This document shows positions 33,464 through 46,243 of a DNA stretch of 64,000 nt, piece by piece. The number at the start of each line of letters is the position of its first letter. Within the stretch, counting starts at the first letter, position 1. The stretch is from Lutjanus erythropterus. Lineage: Eukaryota > Chordata > Actinopteri > Lutjaniformes > Lutjanidae. The DNA lies in assembly GCA_020091685.1 (NCBI GenBank), contig CM034610.1, positions 30,214,804 through 30,278,803 of the forward strand, read 5' to 3'. The position numbers and the translations under genes were made by a program. The notes beneath the pieces were generated by a model. It saw only the letters and a list, made by a program, of their open reading frames with translations, made no database searches and was not told the DNA's origin.

Positions 33464-35237
33464 CTGGCTCGTGGTATCCTGTCATTTTGCAAAAGTGACC
33501 CCCGGGCAAAGCAAGTTGAGTAAACCTGACCTAAATAGTTTTGCTGTGAGTTTTGAGTGTGACAGCTCAGGTTTCACTCCAGTGTTCCATTATCTCACTG
33601 TTAAATTAGAACAGAAAAGAGAACCTGTGGGCAGAAAAGTATTCATGAAGAATCATCTGGTGTCACATGAAAGTCCAGTCATGAACCCACACTGGGTCAC
33701 TGCTGAGGACTCAGGAATCCACAGACCCTCAGGAGAGAGAAGTAAGTTTTTAGAGGGGTGTAATTGAACATCTGCTTTACGAGCTCAGTGGTCATATTCT
33801 GCACTGATTAAAAGCAGTAAATCTGTGTTTTGGTAGGATCATGTTTCCACTAAAACTGCTGAGTAACTCTGATGTCATTAAAGGAACAGAGCTCAGTGAG
33901 TCTTCCACTTTTTTTTACGCAGTTATTTTCTGGGACTCGTGCTTTGTCTCGTCTTTGTGTGCAGGATGAGGTCATTCCAGATATAAAACTACTGCATGTC
34001 AGCTGGCAAGAGGAAGTCAAGGAACATGCTAGAAGAAGGACCCTTAATAAAATGATTCAATGTTCTTCTTCAGACTAATAAACAAACCTCAATATGGCCT
34101 TTTTTATTCCCGACACAAGAAACGCTCCCATTTGTTTTAACAAGTTAACACGATTCAACATCCTGACTCAACACCAGAGGCCTCATTTAACATGTTCTAA
34201 GAATTATACTTGAACCTAGTCTTGAGATCATTTCTGATGGTGCGTGTAAGCTAGATTTGTAAAATACATTGTAAAAGCCTTGCTTACACAGATTCAGAGA
34301 AGATCATTTGTAACTTCCACACCTGTGATCTATAAATCTCAAATTCATTTGAAATTGATGGCATCTGCATTACAATCAGTGAGTTCCCCTTCTATAATAC
34401 CAGCACCAATCAGTGTCCATATTTTCAGCCATGGACCAAAAGAGAAAAGTTTAAAAGTTACATAAGTTACATTACACAAACTAAGCAAGCTTTCCAGAGG
34501 TTGAAAACTCTGACTGGATGTGCATCAACATCAACTGACAAGTAACGTCTCATCATTTAACTGAGGTTCAGTTTCAGCCTCATGTAATCTTACTCCTTAC
34601 TATTTGTGATAATGATAATAATAATAATACAGCAAATATTGAAAATCAGATATCAGAATCAGAACTGAAAAAAGTGAAGTGGTGCATATTTAGTATATAT
34701 ATTATATTTAGTGGGTTTTTGTTTTAATAAAAATAAAAATATACTACATAAAACTATGACTGATATAACTTTGAGTTTTTAATTCACTATTTTGTTGTTT
34801 TTACCAGTGATATAAATTGACTTTAATGCTGATATACTGGGATAAAAACTGTGAGAAGGACAGCAGGTTGTGTTCTGAAATCTGAGCAGTAACTCTGCAG
34901 AGAACAATGTCATTATAACTGATAGAACTTATGGTGAGAGCTGTGGACAGGAACATGAAACAAATGTATGAACATCACACAGTGGAAAGACCGTAAACTG
35001 TTTTACCTTTGACTGATGAAGACCATGAGGTGATTAAGAAAAAACTAATGACTGGACCTTGAGTTAAGATTTCTTTGTCAAACTAATGGAAGCATCATTC
35101 TATGTATTCATTTATTTTCAAATTTCTTAATGCATTTATTTACACATGAACACTGGGATTCTTTACATGGCAGGTAAACCTGGACGATACAATGTGAATT
35201 ACTGGCCAGAAGAGGGCAGACTGTATCTGACAACTGT

Positions 35238-35289
<52 letters not shown>

Positions 35290-36740
35290 CATTTAAAGAC
35301 TGCCTCCACACATCTTAGAAGAAGTTAGAACCACAAGTAGATTTTAGTCCTCATCACTGTAAAACTGAATTCATTGTAATAAGCAGCAAAATTCAATTAG
35401 ATGTTCTACTAACTTATATATTATAAGTAATATTGAGTACCAATAGAATTTTCTTTCTTTGTGTTAATCAAATTTATAATTTTCAATGATCTTGAACTTC
35501 ACTGAACATGAAATACTGGGTTTTACACTTAACATTAGTCACTTCTGTTAACTTACTGCAATAAGAGGAGTTGAATGTCTTGACTTGGCTTAAAAAATCA
35601 TTTTTACATTTTCTGTGATCAAAGAGTGCACGCAACAGGAAGTCCAAATATTTAAGCTCTGATAACTTCCAACTTCTGAGTTTGTGATCTCACAATGATA
35701 ACTTGTTCACATCAGTGTAGGGACCATCATGAAGTTAAAACAGGACTCAGTTCAACTCTGAGCAGCTCCAGGATGAACAAAACATGCTGAATGTAATTAC
35801 TGAGTTTTAACTGCAGCTCTAATGTGACGCCACATTTGTTCTGTAAATTCTCTGGTGTAATAAAAGCATTCTTTCTGAGGTTACATCAGGTTTTATTCTT
35901 GTCACATTTTCTCCAGAACTGGTCCCAGACAGTTGAATAAACTGCAATTTATTATCACAGAACGGCAGAAGACAAACTGTGGTTAATTATGACTGACAAA
36001 TGAAATAATTATGTGTAATTCCAGTGTTTCAGCGTCTTGGTTTTACAGACACGGTGACTCTCCTCAGCCTTGTTTCCAACAGCAACAGGAAGCTGATTTT
36101 AAGGAAAAAAGACACAGTTAGAGACTACACTGTACAAAATTGTTTTCATTTTATGAATAAATGAATTTGTTCTCCCAAGTTGAGGTAATTTTGTAATGAA
36201 ACTCTTCCAGTCAGAGGACTAAAGTTTTGACTCTCAAACAATGCATGCTGGGATGTCTGCTAATATACTAATGATGTATGTTTTTTTTAAAGAAATGTAA
36301 TGAAATGATGAATTCTAGGCAGCACATTCATTCAACTCATTATTTCAAATCAAAAGATGTCAAGTTAGACATTTATGAGTTCAGAAGTGTTCTGAAATTG
36401 ACTTGAATAAATAAAAGTAGCATATGTAAGCAGATTAATGAGAAAATATTTGTTGATTTAATTAAATTTCTGTATGATTTTTTTTTTTTTACAGCACCTG
36501 CACCTGAAGAACGTAGTGGTGTATTTGGCAGCTACAAGTGAAGACAGAGCTAAAAGGCAGTATTGGACGTCAGGTGAAGACAAACAAGACTCCACTTGAG
36601 TATTAATGTTCCTCTGTACCTGCAGGATGTGTAAATAGGCAACTGTTTGCTAACTATTTGCTGACTCGCCAATGTTATAATAATAATGTTTGTATTTTAA
36701 GACATTGATGGATGACTTTTCTTTGCAAATTTTTTTTTTA
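33464..36740. other. Intergenic DNA, no gene seen
   Basis: AT-rich. (CA)n at 35,240-35,290. No credible exon or element ends. Confidence 0.4.
35240..35290. repeat. (CA)n microsatellite
   Basis: About 25 CA units with one interruption near the end. Confidence 0.95.
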
Positions 36741-37417
36741 CACTTTCAATGAAAGTAATGTCTATAAAGCATTACAGGCACATTCATAAGACATTGTAAT
36801 GCACTTATAAGGATTTCTAAAACTCCATAAATGTCTATAGTTATGGATGACAACTTAAAACAAGACTTATAAAGTGGTGGACATAATGTAATATAAGTTC
36901 AGCATTCATAATGCTCTATAGCACCATGCCATCAAGACAATAGTGTTTAATAGAAAAATCTGAGTGTCATAAGATTCTAAATTATTTGTTTCTGAAATGG
37001 AATAATGTCTTATAAACACCAGACAATTGCTAATAACTCTATACAGCGCTATCACTGTATTTAAATGTCATGCCATAGTGTATTATTAAACATTATAACA
37101 ACCATAACTTTAGCCAGTTATAAATATAACACAGTATAAATTCTACATTTGTGAAATGGCCACAAAGTCATACTATGGCTTGTTATTGATGTTTATAAGA
37201 CATTATTCTATTTCACATATTGAATTAAAAATGTAAAATGCAAACCCAGGACTTGAGTTCACTGTTGACACTTTGGCGTGGAGTTATGAATGCTGGCATG
37301 CATGCATGATTATAAACATTTATAAAGGTTTTATAAAGCCCCATAAATGCATTATAATGTCTTATGAATACAGATGAATTTATTTTCTGTGTCACTATGT
37401 TCCTCTAAATGAAAGTG
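36741..37417. mobile_element. CACTTTCA inverted-repeat element
   Basis: Left CACTTTCAATGAAAGTAATG, then ATTCATAAGACATTGTAATGC; right is the complement of CACTTTCATTTAGAGGAACA, then ATTCATAAGACATTATAATGC. Related arms of about 65 bp face each other across 677 bp. Internal TATAAAGC/GCTTTATA-like words recur. Non-coding. Confidence 0.5.
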
Positions 37418-39280
37418 TTGTGAACCTTCTCCTGGTCTTCACTCTCAGCCAGTTTCCTGATAAGGCCTGATGGGAGCCACATGCCTTGTTAGAATCCTGG
37501 GAAACTCAAACATCCTTCCTCACTCTCTCTCTCTCTCACAGACAAACAGACAGACGGACAGAGAACTTTTCCTATGTGAACCCTCTCCCCTTGTAGCCGT
37601 TTGAGATTGTGCCCTGATAAAAGCTTTCTAAATAAAACATGTGGTGATTATTATTACCACAGATGCAGAGGAGAGGGAGAAAGGATGGAGAGGATAAAAT
37701 ACCATTTACAAGGAAGCAGACCAGAACAGCACAGGCAATCTGTGACAGGCTAAAAACAGGTCTGCATCTGAAACATGCTGCTGAATGGAGGGCTGAGAGC
37801 ACCCAGGGCACGGAGTGGACTACTTTATTTACCATCCAGTTCACAGTACAAACACCAGGAAGACAACTGACAGCGTTGTTAGTCCATCTCCTCTTACATT
37901 TGTGTTCAAAATCAGAAACTGAGATTGATTCATGATGACAAGTTGCCTTATTATTTTTTCACCAAACTACTGGAAAGCCTGTTCACTGTGGGAAACACTA
38001 TATGGAATAAAACATATAAGCTTGCAATATAAGCTCATACATTATTGACAGATGTTAACATCCCATCTGAAATTCATGCATTCCTACCTGCATTATTAAT
38101 CTGCTCTGACTCTGCTGAGCTTTACAGTACATGTATGTACAGTAGTCAAAGACCAACTTCTTCACTTATGAAGGTTTGAACAATTAAAATTGAATCATAG
38201 TGTGCTTATGAAGTACGGCGCTGCAGATGCAGCAGTTTCATAGTCGAGGCTGGGTTGGACCTAGAGGATTTTTAAACCTGACTCAATCGTTGTTCATCAT
38301 ATAGATGTTTTATTACTGTTACTTTGTTGTTTATTGCATGATTTAATGATGATTTTATGTTTTTATGATGTAATGTGAGCTTGAGTGACAGTGGTTTAAC
38401 TTTTTGCCTTTTTGAGACAGACTGAGCAACACAATCAACTTCTTTGAAGAAGGATCGCTAGTTGATCTGTTATAACAGTCTGCCAGTTGCTGCCTGCCAG
38501 TCTCTTTTTTCCTTTCTGTGCTGTTGTGTGTTGTTTCATCCTCTATTATTTGTCCATATTTTTCCATTAATTCATCCAACACGTTTTTCTCAAAGGAGGA
38601 GAAATCAGAACTTATCTGCTGAACCATCACGAGTAAGCTAACTAGGCTAATGAACTTTCTTAGCTTATAGTTATAAAACAATTTGTAACATAACTTTTCA
38701 GCTCGCTAGCAAACATGTAATGCTAGTTAGTAAACAATCTGTAACATTTTGTTAATTTTTTAACTAGTCAGTGAACAAATTTTAACTTTTGTTACCTTTT
38801 CAACTAGTTAGCCACATTTTGTAGCATTTTGTTAACTTTTTACCTTTTAGCTAGCTAGTAAACTTTGAAAAGTTTTGTTAAGGAAAACAAAGCAGCTGAA
38901 AATGTGTAGAATAACTGGTATGCCTCCCTCTTTCAGGTCCAGCACTTGAATTTATTGTACTTAGAAATGACTACCAGGTTTAACATCTGTCATTGTTACA
39001 TACCATTTGACCAATAGAGTATAAAATGAGCCTAGTTCATAATAAATGATCATTTAATTTATGTGTTATGTGATCCATGTGAGGCAGTCTATAGTCACAT
39101 GAGTTGTTCGAATGGTACAGAAACAAAGGACAAAGATAATGTGGACTGCTTCTCTAGTCTCAGTCCACAGATGGACGATGCCCTGCTGTCAGTCCTTGCT
39201 CACAGTGATGCTGTCCGTCCATCCAACCATCTGTCCATCATCATCACCTGTTTGTGTTTCTGGAGAGACAGAGCCGGTCA
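37418..39280. other. Intergenic DNA downstream of cabcoco1
   Basis: Contains the Myb/SANT fragment below and an irregular repeat of TTTTGTTAACTTTTTA / CTAGCTAGTAAAC words (38,690-38,890). TTTATT at 38,951-38,956 (AATAAA on the minus strand) is a plausible cabcoco1 poly(A) signal about 325 nt past its stop. Confidence 0.4.
38420..38610 (-). pseudogene. Myb/SANT-like DNA-binding fragment of a Harbinger-type element
   Basis: Part of a 108-codon frame: FSSFEKNVLDELMEKYGQII, then a Lys/Glu-rich link, QQLADCYN and KKLIVLL. This matches the first two helices of the zeste-like Myb/SANT domain of Harbinger accessory proteins (FTxxEKxxLLELVEKY...I-I-E). The third helix and the rest of the gene are missing. 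Confidence 0.4.
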
Positions 39281-39355
39281 CTAGAAGCAGAGATCAGTGG
39301 AGATGCCTTCCTCCAGTGGAGTGACATCCTGACAGCTGAACACCTCGATGCTCCT
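39281..39355 (-). CDS. cabcoco1: cabcoco1 exon 6 with stop
   Basis: Acceptor [36 protein letters not shown] then TAG at 39,283-39,281. Confidence 0.75.
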   Translation of the reverse strand, partial: RSIEVFSCQDVTPLEEGISTDLCF

Positions 39356-42300
39356 CTGGAAAACGGGCATTTTTTAAATGATATTTAAATGCATTAAGAC
39401 ATGGACACACACACACACACAGAGGAATCAGAGGCCGCCTCACCTCCATGCCTGTCAGCAGCTCCTCTCTGGATGTGCTGAAGAGAAGCTCATAGAGTGT
39501 GTATTTCTGAAACACACTGCAGCCAAAACAATACACAGGGTCAGCTGCATCACTTCAATTATTCAAACACAATAGAGGCTAAAAGAGCACAGAACTATTT
39601 CACATGTCCAGGGTCCCTGCACCTTTTCTGAACTCAAATTCAAGCACTTTTCAAGCACTTTCAAGCTTTTCCAGCACCTTACAGCTGTGATGAATAACAT
39701 ATTTATACACACATACACGCTCAAAATGTGTTAATCAGATGTTATTGTGCCATAAACAACTAACATTATGTTTCATGACAGAATTCTACAGAAGGGAGAT
39801 AAATTAAAGGATAAGACAACAAAGTTTCATGTCTCAAAATGTGACACCTGTCTGGAAGCAGACATGGTGTCCTGTTAGTGCTGCATCAATTCATTGGTAA
39901 TTGATAAGTCAGTTTGAGTATTTTTTTAATTAAAAAAGGAAAATTTCTCCGATTTAAGCTATTTAAATGTGAATATTTTCTGGTTTCTATACTCCTCTCT
40001 GATATTAAACTGAACATCTTTGAGTTGTGGACAAAACAAGACATTTGAGGACGTCATCTTGGACTTTGGGAAACACTGAGTGACATTTTTCACAATTTTT
40101 TTACATTTTATGGGCAAAACAACTAATGGATTAATAGACAAAATGATCGACAGATTAATCGATAATAAAAATAATTGTTACAGGAAAGACATGAAAAATA
40201 GTTCCAAACATATTTAGAACTATTTTTCAGCTGACAAGATTGTGACAGGATTTATTAATCGATTAATCATTTTGAGTCATTTTTTAAGAATAAAAAGTCA
40301 AAATTCTCTGATCACAGAAGAACCCAAGTGAAAGAAACCTGTCAGTTATAGTTTCTTCTTGTTTTCCTCAGTGAATGTGTATGTTTGAAAAGTATTTTAT
40401 TTTATGTCTTCATCTGCCATCACCATAAGAATAGCTCTGTAACTAATGATTATTTTCATTGTCCGTTAATCTGTCAGTCATTTCCTTGATTAATCGATTA
40501 ATTAATCCTGTCAAAATCTTGTCAGTTGAAAAATAAGTCCAAACATTTAGAGCACATGGTCAAGTTCTAATGATTATTTGTATTATCCATCAATCTGTTC
40601 ATCATTTTCTTCAGTCATTGATCGGGTGTTTGGTCCATAAAATGGTGAAAAATGTTGATCATTGTTTCCCAAAGTCCAAGATGACGTCCTCAAATGTCTT
40701 GTTTTGTCCACAAGTCAACAATATTCAGTTTACTGTCAGAGAGGAGGAAAGAAACCAGAAAATATTCACATTTAAGAAGCTGAAATCAGAGAATTTTGAC
40801 TTGTTTTTCTTAAACCAATACTAAATCAGTACCAGTCTTTTACTGGTCTCTTACATAAATGCTGGACATTCAAAAATGTGGGCTAACTTTACTAAATTTA
40901 ATTGTTAAATTAAACTTGTTATTTCTAAAAAACAAAGGATGTTGAATATTTTCACATATTTTCATGTCATTATTTTTTGCACCAAATTATGGTGAGAAAT
41001 ATAAATAAGAGTACTGATAAGAATCTGTATGGATAAGCAGTATCTGTATTAATATCATTTTCTGACATTTTATGGACCAGACAACTAAGAAACTAACAAA
41101 TAAAATAATCAACATATTAACAAATAGTGCTTGGTTGCAGCCCTATACTTTTTACTTCATTTATTGAGTGGCTGTAGTTACAACATCATTTGCATATGAT
41201 CTTTTTATTTACAAATCAGCTTGTAAAATATGATCGATTGTTAATGCATAATAATAATAATATACATCAAGTACAAATGAGCTCAGCCTGAATGTCTACA
41301 ACATTAAATGGTGCCTAAATGTTAATGACTCAATAAAAACTATTTTAATTCTCTGAAAAGGGTCGTAGTTTTACTTTTGAAACTTTGACAACATACTGAT
41401 AACATTTTAATCTGTATTACCTTTTCATGTCTTGTGATTTGAAGCGACTGAGAGGCCAACATGTCCTGTTTGTCCACCTGCTGTGTTTTACTAAACATGC
41501 TGTGATCCCACTGTCTCCTGAATGAACCCAGTCAACATGTCCACCGCCCACACTGTCCCTGTCAGCCTGGCATACAGATCTGTCTGTCAGCTCCATGTTC
41601 TGTATGTATTCCACCTGTGTGTTGCAGGTAAAGCCGGTGTGTGTTACAGATGGAGCGGTGATGATCAGGACTTCATTATGTGGGTTAATGACGGGACCAT
41701 TAAAGGGAACAAATCGGGTCCTTATGTCAAAACTGTATGTTTGCTATGTGTTGTTACCGTGCAGGTTAGTGAACACCATCATAACCCACATGGGGCTGCA
41801 CAGAGCAAATGGATGGATGCAACCTGATGCCAGCATATCAGTGACGCACGCTGAGCCCACATGGACATGTTGGCTGGGGTTTACAGGAGGTATTTGCATT
41901 TGTAAGCTTCCAGGCGTCTCGGAGTGAGTCACACTCTACACAGATTTTGAAAAAAAAAAAGTCCACATCTAGAGTTTACCTAGCTCTTCCTGACCTGTTT
42001 CTGATGTAACTTATGAGAGCTGTGGCCTTCTCTCTGTTCAGAAGTGCAGTGGTGTCGGCCTCTGAAGCTGAGCAGCGGCAGCCAGCTTCTAAGGCCTTCG
42101 CAAACTCCACCAAGTTCTCCACTAAAGACAGCTGTTTCTCTGGAATATGGCAAAGAAGCACAGGCCATATTTGACATGTAGTGGCATACAGTTATACAAG
42201 GTATTTACTTTTTAAGTTGCTAGTTCCTGTATCATGGCAACACATTCTACAGATCAAGTGCTCATTTATTAATGTTGTTAATTCACATGTTTTGTAGTTT

Positions 42301-45300
42301 GTCATCATACATAGACCAGACTTCAAAAACAGAGTGGATTTCAATATCAAAACTTGAGTTTCAGAGCCTTTGTCTCCTGCATTCTGGAGACTTTTACAGA
42401 ATGAAAATAACAAAATATTGAATACACTGCAGCAGCAGTATACTTTTAATTTACTTTAAATTCTCAGGAAAGACTACAGAATAATTCCACCCTCAGGTGT
42501 GAACTTGCTTAAATCTTTTTGTCCCTGCCCCTAAAAGACAACGGATACAGCAGATACTACAAAGTACATGCCCGTTGTCTTTAAAACTTTACATAAGAAA
42601 TAGGAACTCTTTGGAAGTCTGGTTTGGTGTAGCTGTAATGTTGCCTGGGTGGAAACTTTTAGAGTTGTATGGGGTGTACACACGCTGTATAGTCAGAAAC
42701 AGGTTGTGATCATGAAAAAGAAAATAAGGTGTGAAATGCGTCACAAATTGGGAGAAAGACAGGAGAATTATGAAGAAATACAGAGAGGGCAATGACAAAC
42801 ATGAGTCTCCTTGGAAAATCTGAAAGGTTGCCAAGTATGACACAGACTGAAGAAAGGAACATCTGTACAATTTGCTGCAATCTAACACATTATCCCAGCA
42901 TTCATGAGCCCTGAAAGAGCTCATATACTGTATGTGTGAAACCTGAAATGTCATTTTAACACTATGGTCACTTCTGAGGCTGTAGTTACCATCGTGGTGG
43001 TTCTGCATCAGATAGCCTTATACTGAGGTGTATCTCTAATATTCTTATTTAAACAGGCAGGATTTAATGACAGGCTATAGTACTGGATTGTAGAGTTGCA
43101 ATGATTAATCAAATAACCAATTATTAATTGATTATTAAATCAATCAAGTATTTTGCTGATCGATTAATCAGTTTGAGTAACTAAAGAGTCAAATGTCTCC
43201 ATACTTCTTGTCTGGTGTAATCCAAGTCTCCTAAAGACCCAACATGCCAAGTTGACTAAAGGAATGTTATGTACACCATGTTTTTAGCCTGAATCTTCAC
43301 TGTAGATCCTTAGCTTGGAGCCACGTTCATGTGCACACACCGTCTGAACTGTGTGTGTGTGTGTGCGTGTGTGTGCGTGTGTGTGTCTAAATGTGTTGTG
43401 ACGGTGTCCGAACTGCATGTTGGGGGTTTGAATCAGACCAAGCAAGCAGTATGGAGGCATTTTATGTTTTTATTCTGTTGTTTTTATGTTTGAAAACTGG
43501 TCACCATTCACTTCCATTGTATGGGAGATTCTGCAACACTGTTTTCCTGTGAAATTCCTGTGTGAAGCAGTGTTTTGTGAACTAAAAAAACTAAACCTGA
43601 CCTTCAATTAGCATGAGGGTGAGCAGATAATGAACTATCCCTTTAAAAGTTACAAATTTATTAGGAGAAGGAGGAAAAGTAATTTAACAAAATCGGTGTC
43701 TTGGTATACCAGTATGTTATGTGATTAGGTGAGGGTTAGGGAGTCTGTTTGACGTACAAACCTTTTGGAAAATATAATAAAAACTTTGTCAAAGTAAAGA
43801 AAATCTATTGACAGAGTCTTGAAAGAGTTACACTGTCTTTGCATGGTAATAACGCAGAGCAGACTTTTTCAAATCACTCTGCAATCCAGCTTCCTTACCA
43901 TGCATCAATAATGTCATTTAGACAAAAATGGATGCAGTCTGCTACATGATTTTCATGCTGTACAAGAATGAATGGAAACTAACAGCTGCCTGGAATTGTT
44001 AGCAAAAGACACTGAAATGTTAATGATGGTTGTAGTGAATTGGATAATGCATGCAAACCCCGCAAACCCCCTAGCGTGGTCCTTTAAACTGTAATCTCAT
44101 TTAATCTAATATGATTAAATAATAAGTATTCAAATAAATGTTTAAAATAAGAGGAGTGAATTCCAGTGTGCCTGCTGCGCGTCCGCCTCCTCACCTCTGA
44201 TGTTCTCCAGCAGCATGTGCAGAACAGCCATGGTGAAGGAGGTCTGTGCGGGGCTGAAGTTGGCCTCTTTTGCCCACCAGAAACCACAGATGTAGAAATC
44301 CAGCAGGGCAGCTTCCTTCATACAAGTCTGATAGTTCCTAAAACCCAGAACCACCTTTAATTCCCTGCAGGTGACAGAGAGAAAATCCGGATCAGAACTG
44401 CCAGCAGTAATAATTCACAAACATAGAATCACTGAAATGCCGATGAAAGAATTTTTGTTGTTTTTGGTTAATTAGAGACTTTTAGCAACCAAAAGGGACT
44501 TCACATTCTTACAATAAAAACATAGCCTATACACAGTAGGAATTTTAAAAGCTTGCATATCTTTAAATTTGATACCTTTAGGCCAACATCATGATAAATA
44601 CTGAAAGACTTTAGTATTCCTGGAATTTAAGTCCAGTATGGAGAAGAACCTGACACACCATTCACTATTTCAAGTCAAAATATTAGTTTAAAGTGGTAAA
44701 ATTCAAATTAACGGAAAAGGTGTCATGACATGACAACAACTCTTAACATAAGCATTTAACATCCTGGTTAGTGTCATGACTTATGTGTTAGCTTATGCGT
44801 TACCCAGAAATCTCAAAAACAAAGGAGTGTTGGGGTGTAGTTCATATAGTCTGATTACTAGTTTAAAGGGACAGTTCATCCAAAAATGAAAATTCAGTCA
44901 TTGTCTACTCACCCTCATGCCAATTGAGGGTCGGGATTATTTTCTTAGTCCACAAAACACTGCTGGAGTTTCACAGGAAAACAACACTGAAGAATCTCCC
45001 AAACAATGGAAGTGAATGGTGACCAGTTTTCAAACAAAAAACAACTGGAAAGAAACCATAAAATACCTCCATACTGTTCATCTGGCATAATCCAAGTCAC
45101 CATTCACTTCCATTGTTTGGGAGATTCTGCAACACTGTTTTCCTGTGAAACTAAACTAAAGCCGACTCACAATTAACACGAGGGTGAGTCGATACTGACT
45201 GAATTTTCATTTTTGGTTGTACTATTCCTTTAACTATAGTTTGCAGTAGTTGGGTGCATGGGTGCCTAGTTATAGTTAAAAGTGGGGGTGGAAGATTAGT

Positions 45301-46200
45301 GCCAGGAAAGGGGATATTAAATATTGCATATTTACACATCCAGAGAATACAGAGCAACATTACCAATCTGTTGGAAATATGGATGTGGCCACTTTGCAAA
45401 TATAGATCAAATATTCAGTCTCATTTTGACTCTGTTTTGACCACCAACACCAGCTACGAAATGTTCCACTGTAAAAATGAAAAACCTGAGAAAACTCAAA
45501 ATTTGAAGGCATTGGACTGCAATGGATTTTTGAGTTTTCAGTCCAACTCAAATTCATAACTTTTGACCTAACTACTGATCTTACATTTATTCTTAAGATG
45601 AACTTTGAATTTTATAACTCAAAACATTGTATTTAAAAAATATATTGAGCAAATAGAATGAAGTGAAAGTGTAAGTGTAAGTGTAAAAAATGATATTTTT
45701 AATTAAAGCTATAGCACTAAAAAGACAAATCAGGTTTGCAGCTCACAGTGACCAATTTTTGAACAATTCAAGTTTATCTACAGGAGAAAAGTAAATTATC
45801 TCAAATAAAGATCAGGAAAGGTCAGAAAAACTTTTTAAAGTGCATTTTGAAATTGAAGAGTTTGACTTGGGTTCAGAACTGCAAAATTGCAGTGCATTGC
45901 TTTGAAACTTCAAGCCATCTGAAATGTTTGGTTTTTTTAAAGTTTGTTCACCACCCAGCCACGAACTTCGTCTGCATCAGCATGCTTTTACTGACAGAGG
46001 AATGAGACTGAATCAAAACAGTAAAGTTACAAACTATAAACTCCTGATGAAAAATAAAGTTTAAAGAGAGTGACAATTAGAGCTGTGGGGAACAGGGTTT
46101 AGATAACAGCTGCTTTATTGATCAGATTTTGTCATTATGAAGGTATTTAGGAACTTTTGTGTTAGTTGTGTGGTTGGATATATTGTTGCTCACACACACC

Positions 46201-46243
<43 letters not shown>

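Noticed and set aside
37663-37935. Plus-strand 90-codon frame starting MQRRGRKDGEDKIPF
   Set aside because: No recognised domain, no neighbouring exon and an overlapping opposite frame of the same length; treated as chance.
41522-41927. Plus-strand frames of about 100 codons, one with a [14 protein letters not shown] stretch ([18 protein letters not shown])
   Set aside because: No recognisable family, no consistent splice sites, and it overlaps cabcoco1 intron 4 on the opposite strand; probably chance.
42589-43008. Minus-strand 139-codon frame in cabcoco1 intron 3
   Set aside because: No conserved motif; its splice phases do not join neighbouring cabcoco1 exons, and the exon 3-4 join is already in frame without it.
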